Positions 59,381 through 64,000 of a stretch of DNA of 64,000 nucleotides are shown piece by piece. The notes under the pieces were generated by a model. That model was given only the letters and a program-made list of their open reading frames with translations, did not search any database and was not told the DNA's origin. Source of the DNA: Elusimicrobiota bacterium (GTDB lineage Bacteria > Elusimicrobiota > Elusimicrobia > UBA1565 > UBA9628); assembly GCA_016194705.1 (NCBI GenBank), contig JACQAZ010000020.1, positions 1-64,000 on the forward strand. The letters are read 5' to 3'. Within the stretch, counting starts at the first letter, position 1. The number at the start of each line of letters is the position of its first letter. Made by a program: the position numbers and the translations under genes.

Positions 59381-60166
59381 ATGAAAAAAATTCTGCTGCT
59401 GGTCCTGGCCGTCCTGATCTTCGCGCCCGCTTCGTCCTACGCGAGTCAACGCATACGCGTTTCCTCGCTGCCGGTCAAGCACAAGCACAAGCAGCCCAAG
59501 ACCGCGCATAAGCCCCTCGAGAAGAAATTGAAGGTCATCGCGGGGGGCGACATGCGCCGCAATCCTGCCGACATCCAAGAGAAAAAGCGCGGCAACAAGG
59601 GCGGAAACGGCAATGGAGGCGAACGCGGAAAGAAGATGGGCTGGAAGGAGAGGGGCGCCCTCGAAGGCTCGGTCTTGAAGAACGGGGTCTTCATGACGCC
59701 CGCGACGCCCGCACCGTCGATGATCGAGCCGACCCCCGTCGCGTTCATGACCGGCGGGACCCCCTCGTCGGTCGAGTCCAGAATACTCGCGGCCGACTCC
59801 ATCCTCGACGCCGCCGAGAGCAACTCCGCGCCGTACTGGGCCATGATCATGCACAACACGCACGAGGCCCTGCTGGGAGCGAGCATCGTGATCCCCGACT
59901 ACGACAGCGACTTCGCGGCCTGCACCACCGGGACCGTGGGCTTTGTCTACATGGGGACCTCGGACATCTACCTGTGCAACGACACCGTCTACGGCCCGGA
60001 CTCAAGCAATCAGAACTTCGTCGCCCAGGTCCTCGCCCATGAGTCCGCGCACGTGGAAGGCTACGACAACGAGTGCGACGCGAGCGCCGTCGAGATGCAG
60101 GCGATGAACGCCTCCGGCGCCGGGCTCGCGTTCCGAAACTGGTACATGGATCAGTGCGGTCTCTAG
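59381..60166 (+). CDS. Exported HExxH metallopeptidase-like protein
   Basis: 261 aa. Signal peptide 1-21 (MKKILLLVLAVLIFAPASSYA), a Lys/His/Gly-rich disordered region to about 85, a linker, then residues 125-261 with AQVLAHESAHVEGYDNECDA: HExxH with a possible third ligand Glu/Asp (NECDASAVEMQ) soon after. This pattern fits a small zinc protease of unassigned family. GGAGGA before the ATG. Four cysteines in the mature domain could form disulfides. Confidence 0.75.
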   Translation: MKKILLLVLAVLIFAPASSYASQRIRVSSLPVKHKHKQPKTAHKPLEKKLKVIAGGDMRRNPADIQEKKRGNKGGNGNGGERGKKMGWKERGALEGSVLKNGVFMTPATPAPSMIEPTPVAFMTGGTPSSVESRILAADSILDAAESNSAPYWAMIMHNTHEALLGASIVIPDYDSDFAACTTGTVGFVYMGTSDIYLCNDTVYGPDSSNQNFVAQVLAHESAHVEGYDNECDASAVEMQAMNASGAGLAFRNWYMDQCGL

Positions 60167-60185
60167 TAGGTTGCTGAACGCGTCT

Positions 60186-60225
60186 ATCCGCCCCGATCAC
60201 TGTATGATCGGGGCGGATGATTTTT
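60186..60225 (+). terminator. Strong rho-independent terminator
   Basis: ATCCGCCCCGATCA (60186-60199) pairs perfectly with TGATCGGGGCGGAT (60205-60218), loop CTGTA, then GATTTTT. It ends the exported metallopeptidase-like gene. Confidence 0.9.
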
Positions 60226-60251
60226 CCGCGCTCTGCCGGCGCCTTTCCCCC

Positions 60252-60279
60252 TTGAAAATTAAAATAATAACGTTATAAT
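60252..60279 (+). promoter_or_regulatory. Promoter/operator of the RelE-type pair
   Basis: TTGAAA (60252-60257), 16-bp spacer, TATAAT (60274-60279), 6 nt before ATG 60286. The 10-bp palindrome ATAACGTTAT (60267-60276) overlaps the -10 and is a likely antitoxin operator. Confidence 0.65.
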
Positions 60280-60285
60280 ATAATT

Positions 60286-60549
60286 ATGGCAAAAGCCCGA
60301 AAGGATGCGCCGCTGAAGAAAAACCGCCGTCGGGTCACGACGGTCTACATGGACTTGGACGTCTCCAAGGCCGCCAAGATGAAGGCGGCGGTAACCGGCA
60401 TGAGCGTCTCCGACCAGGTCAACGAGGCGCTGCGCGAGAGGCTGCGCGAGGACGAGCGCGATCTGGAGATGATTAAGAGGCGTAGACACGAGCCGTCAAT
60501 TCCCTACGAAGAATTCCTCGCAGACATGAAGCGGCGTGGGCTCCTATAG
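60286..60549 (+). CDS. Antitoxin, RHH/RelB-like
   Basis: 87 aa. Basic N-terminus, then TTVYMDLDVSKAAKMKAAVT and MSVSDQVNEALRERLRED, a ribbon-helix-helix pattern; acidic/basic C-terminal tail (PYEEFLADMKRRGLL) typical of toxin-neutralising segments. Leaderless start expected. Overlaps the toxin by 14 bp. Confidence 0.8.
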   Translation: MAKARKDAPLKKNRRRVTTVYMDLDVSKAAKMKAAVTGMSVSDQVNEALRERLREDERDLEMIKRRRHEPSIPYEEFLADMKRRGLL

Positions 60550-60796
60550 GATCGAGGTCAGGCCGGCGGCGAGCGAGGAGTTTTGGGACGTTCCCTTTCC
60601 CCAGCGCCGGCTCCTCAACGGCCGGATGGTTCGCCTTAAGAATGATCCCCGCCCTTCTGAGGCGGAAAAGATCGGTGATCGAGAGGATTATCGTCTGTCC
60701 GTCGGCGGCTGGGTGATGATCTACGGCGTGGACGACGCTCGCGAGATCGTCACGGTGTATGGATTCCGGGCTGGGCCGCCCGACGCATCTCGCTGA
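60536..60796 (+). CDS. RelE/ParE-family toxin
   Basis: 86 aa from GTG 60536. YRIEVRPAASEEFWDVPFPQ, then RLKNDPRPSEAEKIGDREDYRLSVGGWVMIYGVDD: the RelE barrel-sheet layout, including the R-L-x-V-G-x-W-x-x-x-Y strand that normally carries the RNase residues. The 3' end overlaps the convergent gene 60750 by 47 bp. Confidence 0.85.
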   Translation: MGSYRIEVRPAASEEFWDVPFPQRRLLNGRMVRLKNDPRPSEAEKIGDREDYRLSVGGWVMIYGVDDAREIVTVYGFRAGPPDASR

Positions 60797-62924
60797 TGTT
60801 GAATGCGGACAGGTCCTCGGGCGTCGGGAAACGGTAGCGCACCCTGTCTATCCCCGAGTACTCCAGGGCCGGACGGTCGTCGGTGACGGGATCCGTCTCT
60901 CCAGTGTAGCGGCGCGCGCCCCCAGGGTCGAGCAGGAACTCAGCCTTTAGTTTGGACTCAGCCTGTTTCCTGCGCTTTGAGTCCAGCTTTGACGGCGAGC
61001 TGATCACGATGGCCGTCTCGCCTCCGGGCGCCAGAGCCACCCAGGTCTCGGGAAAGACGGCCAACGCCGCGGCCACGATCTGGCGGGCGTCTCTCGGGGC
61101 CGTGAGGTGGAGCGGAAGCCATTGGGCCATGACCCCGCCCTCGGCCAGCCTGCGCTTTGCCAGGCGGTAGTACTCGACCGAGTAGAGCGCCGCGGTCCCG
61201 GCGAAATACGGCGGCATCGGCTCCTGGCTGATGACGTCGTACGGCGCGCCGTCGCGGCGCAGGAATCTGCGGCCGTCCTCGATGAAGCTCCGCGCCCGCG
61301 CCAGCAGCGCCACGTTTGCCGCGCCGAAGCTCGGCGCGCAGGCGAAGACGTCGGGGTTGATGTCGACGATGTCGATCGAGGCGTTTGCCGACTCCGCGAC
61401 GGCCCGGGCGGTCGCGCCGCCGCCGAGACAGATGACCAACGCCCGCTCGGGCTTGGAAGCCAGGCTCATCGGCAGGCGTCCCATCAGCGCCATGTAGTTC
61501 GAAGTCGCGGACTCGCCGGCGGTCACGAAGCCGTCGATGAAGAGCGTGCGCAGGCCCGTGCCCAGCTCCTCTACCGCCTCGGTCGTCGCCAGACGGCCCT
61601 CGCGGTAGCACAGGACCCGGTAGCCGGCCTCGCGCCCCGCGAGGTGCCCCGGGACCATGGTCCCCGCACCCGGCGGCGCTCCCGCAGCCGGCGGCCGCGC
61701 CCAGAACGCTCCGAACGCGGCCAGCGCGAGGCACACGCCCCAAGCGGCCCAGCGGCGAGCCAGCCAAGCGCCGGCGACGCACAGCAGGAGGACGACGCAG
61801 ACCAAAGACCCGCGCAGGCCAAGCCACGACGGCAGCACGAAGCCCGCGGCCAGCGAGCCCGCCGCCGCGCAGAGCGTGTTGACGAGGAAGACCCGCCCGG
61901 TGCTGGTTCCCGGACGCGCTCGCCGCGCGTAGGCCCCGGCGGCGAGCGGGAAGGCCAGGCCCAATGCGACCGTGCTCGGCAGCAGCAGGACCGCGGCGAC
62001 GAAGGACTCGCAGGCGAGCCTGACGCTCCAAGAGGGGGACTCGCCTCCGAGGAACCCGGCCGCGTAGGCCTTGACCAGCCCGGGCGCGAGCGCCAGGGTC
62101 AGCGCCGCGCCCGCGACCAGGACGGCGCCGAGCTCCTCGATCGCGGACTCCGCCCGACGCAGCCGCGAGGCGCACAGCGCGGCGCCGAGCGCGAGGCCTC
62201 CGATGAAGCATGCCAGTATGATCGCGAAGGCGTGGCTCGTGGCGTGGAAGCCGTGGATGAGGAAGCGTGTGTCGAGCACTTCGAGGGCCGTCACGCAGAA
62301 GCCCGAGACCCCCGCGCCAACGAGGGCACGCGGATCGCCCCGCGTCGAGGAGGCCGCGGCCGGCCGCTCGTTGGCGTCGCGGCCGAACCAGAGCGCGAGG
62401 ATTCCGACCGCGGCGCAGACCGAGGCCGCGCACCACGCCGAGGCCGACAGCCCGAGGCGCTCGATGAGCCAGAAGCCCGCGGCGAGAGTCCCCGCGACGG
62501 CGCCAGCGGTGTTCGCGGCGTAGAGGCCGCCGATGCCGGAGCGCAGGGACTTGTCGCTCGAGGCGACCAGGGGGGCGAGGACCGGCAGAGCCGCTCCCAT
62601 CAGCGCGTTGGGCAAGGCGATGAGGAGCAGCAGGATGGGCCAGGGCCAATCCCAGGCTCCGCGCAGGATCATCGTGACGAGCGCGCCGACGGCGGCGGCC
62701 GCGAGCTGCAGCTCGCCGAAGCGGCGCAGTCCGCCGCCGCGCCGGTCGGCCAGGCGCCCCCCGAGCTCGTTGCCCGCCGCCAGGCCCAGCATGGTGCCCG
62801 CGGCGGCCACCGCCAGGCTCTGGGCGCCCGCTCCGAGCGCCAGCAGCAGCAGCCGCGCCCAGAGGACCTCGAAGACGAGAGCGGCGCCTCCCGTGAGGAA
62901 GAGCGCGCCGCAGAGCGTGGCCAC
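60750..62924 (-). CDS. Fused MFS/spermidine-synthase-like protein
   Basis: 724 aa from GTG 62924, one base after the upstream stop. Residues 1-410 hold about 12 or more membrane helices; residues 430-700 are a spermidine-synthase-like SAM-fold domain (VICLGGGATARAVAESANAS; DIVDINPDVFACAP; EDGRRFLRR; YDVISQEPMPPY). The fused family is widespread, but an aminopropyltransferase activity is not established. The usual GGGDG appears as GGGAT, so catalysis of the known type is doubtful. Confidence 0.85.
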   Translation of the reverse strand: MATLCGALFLTGGAALVFEVLWARLLLLALGAGAQSLAVAAAGTMLGLAAGNELGGRLADRRGGGLRRFGELQLAAAAVGALVTMILRGAWDWPWPILLLLIALPNALMGAALPVLAPLVASSDKSLRSGIGGLYAANTAGAVAGTLAAGFWLIERLGLSASAWCAASVCAAVGILALWFGRDANERPAAASSTRGDPRALVGAGVSGFCVTALEVLDTRFLIHGFHATSHAFAIILACFIGGLALGAALCASRLRRAESAIEELGAVLVAGAALTLALAPGLVKAYAAGFLGGESPSWSVRLACESFVAAVLLLPSTVALGLAFPLAAGAYARRARPGTSTGRVFLVNTLCAAAGSLAAGFVLPSWLGLRGSLVCVVLLLCVAGAWLARRWAAWGVCLALAAFGAFWARPPAAGAPPGAGTMVPGHLAGREAGYRVLCYREGRLATTEAVEELGTGLRTLFIDGFVTAGESATSNYMALMGRLPMSLASKPERALVICLGGGATARAVAESANASIDIVDINPDVFACAPSFGAANVALLARARSFIEDGRRFLRRDGAPYDVISQEPMPPYFAGTAALYSVEYYRLAKRRLAEGGVMAQWLPLHLTAPRDARQIVAAALAVFPETWVALAPGGETAIVISSPSKLDSKRRKQAESKLKAEFLLDPGGARRYTGETDPVTDDRPALEYSGIDRVRYRFPTPEDLSAFNISEMRRAAQPGIHTP

Positions 62925-62925
62925 G

Positions 62926-64000
62926 TCAGGCCGTGACGGGCGAGAGCACGCGCACCGGCAGGACCATGGTGTTCAAGCCCGAGAACTGCAGGCGGCGCTG
63001 GAGCTGGTAGGCGGTCTCGTTGTGCAGCAGGCGTTGGAACCAGGCCTCGTGTTGGAAGACGAGCTTGCCGGCGAACACGATCGATCGCGGGTAATCGTGG
63101 CTGACGTCGAGGCAGATGTGCTCCGCCTCCTCGAGGACCTCGGTGCTGACCGCCATGCGGTAGTCGGCGGCCAGCCCCCAGCGCCGGGCGAGTTCCACGT
63201 AGCTCTGCAGGGACTGCTCGGTGTATTCTCTAACCTCCTCGACGGCCTCGACGCCCTTGAAGGTCGCCGAGTCGATGGTGCCGACCGAGACGAAAATGAA
63301 GTTCTTGAAGTAGTTCGGGAACAGGCGCTGGATGGCCAAGAGCGAGTGGACGCCGAGGCCCCCGTAGCCGCCCACCAGGAGGACCGCCGTCGGGGCCTTG
63401 GGGTCGAGCGCGACCTTTTGCGCGGGGCCGTCCGAGGGCAGCGCCGTCATGATCTCGTCGAGACGCGAAAGGTTCCTCTTGACCCAGCCGTAGTGCCGCT
63501 TGATGACCGCGCAGAGGACCACCAGGGTCGCCGTCAGGGTCAAAGTGACCCAGCCGCCTTCCGAGAACTTCTCGAAAATGTTCACCATCAGGATGAAGAA
63601 GCAGAGGCAGAAGCCCGTGATGTGGACGTAGATCTCGCGGCCCATGTTTCCGGAGTGTTTGTACTTCTGCCACCAGAAGCGGATCATCGAGGTCTCGGTC
63701 AGGCAGAAGGTGATGAACACGTTGATCGAGTACATGAGCACCAAGGTGGTGATGTCGCCGTGCGTGTAGGCCAAGGTCATCAGGGACGCCCCGCCCATCA
63801 GAAGCACCCCATCCTGCATGGTCAGACGGTCCGAAAGGGTCGCGAAACGGTGCGGGAGCCACGAGTCGTGGGCCATGTTGGCCATCACGCGGGGGCCGTC
63901 GATGAAGCCGGCCTGTGCCGCGACGAAGAGCAAGGCGGCCTCCGAGAAGAGAGTCACGATGGTGAAGAGGTGCGCCCTGTGGCGGCCGGTCCAGCCCAGC
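62926..64000 (-). CDS. APC-family permease, C-terminal part
   Basis: Open through the window end, so the 5' part is missing. Visible: the last four or so membrane helices (FVAAQAGFIDGPRVMANMAH; TTLVLMYSINVFITFCL; ITGFCLCFFILMVNIF) and a cytosolic domain of about 170 residues (AVLLVGGYGGLGVHSLLAIQ) resembling the tail of large APC/amino-acid permease proteins. Substrate unknown. Adjacent (1 bp) to the spermidine-synthase-like gene. Confidence 0.8.
   Translation of the reverse strand, partial: LGWTGRHRAHLFTIVTLFSEAALLFVAAQAGFIDGPRVMANMAHDSWLPHRFATLSDRLTMQDGVLLMGGASLMTLAYTHGDITTLVLMYSINVFITFCLTETSMIRFWWQKYKHSGNMGREIYVHITGFCLCFFILMVNIFEKFSEGGWVTLTLTATLVVLCAVIKRHYGWVKRNLSRLDEIMTALPSDGPAQKVALDPKAPTAVLLVGGYGGLGVHSLLAIQRLFPNYFKNFIFVSVGTIDSATFKGVEAVEEVREYTEQSLQSYVELARRWGLAADYRMAVSTEVLEEAEHICLDVSHDYPRSIVFAGKLVFQHEAWFQRLLHNETAYQLQRRLQFSGLNTMVLPVRVLSPVTA

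Noticed and set aside
61107..62936. 609-codon + strand ORF
   Set aside because: Arg/Gln/Glu-rich shadow of the MFS/spermidine-synthase-like gene, with no domain.
1..64000. tRNA, rRNA, IS elements, prophage or integrase
   Set aside because: I looked for cloverleaf ends, transposase motifs and terminal repeats and found none I could support.

Overview
This is a GC-rich (roughly two-thirds G+C by eye) bacterial chromosome segment with about 55 protein genes and no rRNA, tRNA or CRISPR array that I can see. It looks Gram-negative: there is an apolipoprotein N-acyltransferase, a c-type cytochrome partner pair, AmgK/MurU peptidoglycan recycling and many signal-peptide proteins. The mix of TPR/Ser-Thr kinases, GT-C glycosyltransferases, low-complexity exported proteins and M13 peptidase would fit an Elusimicrobiota-like or other deep-branching lineage. 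That placement is inference, not something the sequence proves.

Layout. 0-2 kb: a small orphan ORF, a winged-helix/GHKL-ATPase plus DUF4325 pair with a palindromic operator, and stray terminators. 2-12.8 kb: membrane and exported proteins of unknown function, an SDR-like protein, a large zinc-ribbon/kinase/TPR protein and an operon with a 26-residue Cys-repeat exported protein. 12.8-15.8 kb: two tandem paralogous exported His/Gly/Pro-rich proteins and a GLG1-type Cys-repeat protein. 15.8-24 kb: ABC-F ATPase, DUF4279 protein, a frameshifted membrane/TPR gene, an exported LOG-fold protein and an RlmI-like methyltransferase. 24-32.5 kb: M13 peptidase, MurU plus an AmgK-RapZ-C fusion, and an exported coiled-coil ClpP-like protease. 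32.6-35.3 kb: a lower-GC exported Kelch-caspase protein, probably acquired. 35.3-43.4 kb: two divergent GT-C glycosyltransferases, thioesterase, MarR, Lnt, a cytochrome c/DUF989 pair and a PIN/RHH toxin-antitoxin pair. 43.5-52.8 kb: a nine-gene arginine operon in which every junction is a 4-bp overlap. 52.8-64 kb: an HTH regulator, membrane Ser/Thr kinase, NarL-type two-component system with an in-frame TGA in the sensor, sodium:solute symporter, exported metallopeptidase-like protein, RelE-type toxin-antitoxin, fused MFS/spermidine-synthase-like protein and a truncated APC permease.

Three system-level signals stand out. First, at least fifteen genes start 5-14 nt after a -10 box of the form (G)CTANNAT/TATACT, usually with no Shine-Dalgarno. 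This implies much leaderless or near-leaderless transcription, including compact bidirectional promoters, two of which are near copies of each other. Second, a dispersed intergenic element (GGTCTTTAGACC-like palindrome, usually plus a CATTGCCCCGATAGG-like box) sits upstream of exported-protein genes at six sites and may define a regulon. Third, the arginine operon carries an N-succinylornithine-type transcarbamylase signature and an unassigned P-loop protein between argG and argC, which suggests a variant arginine pathway.
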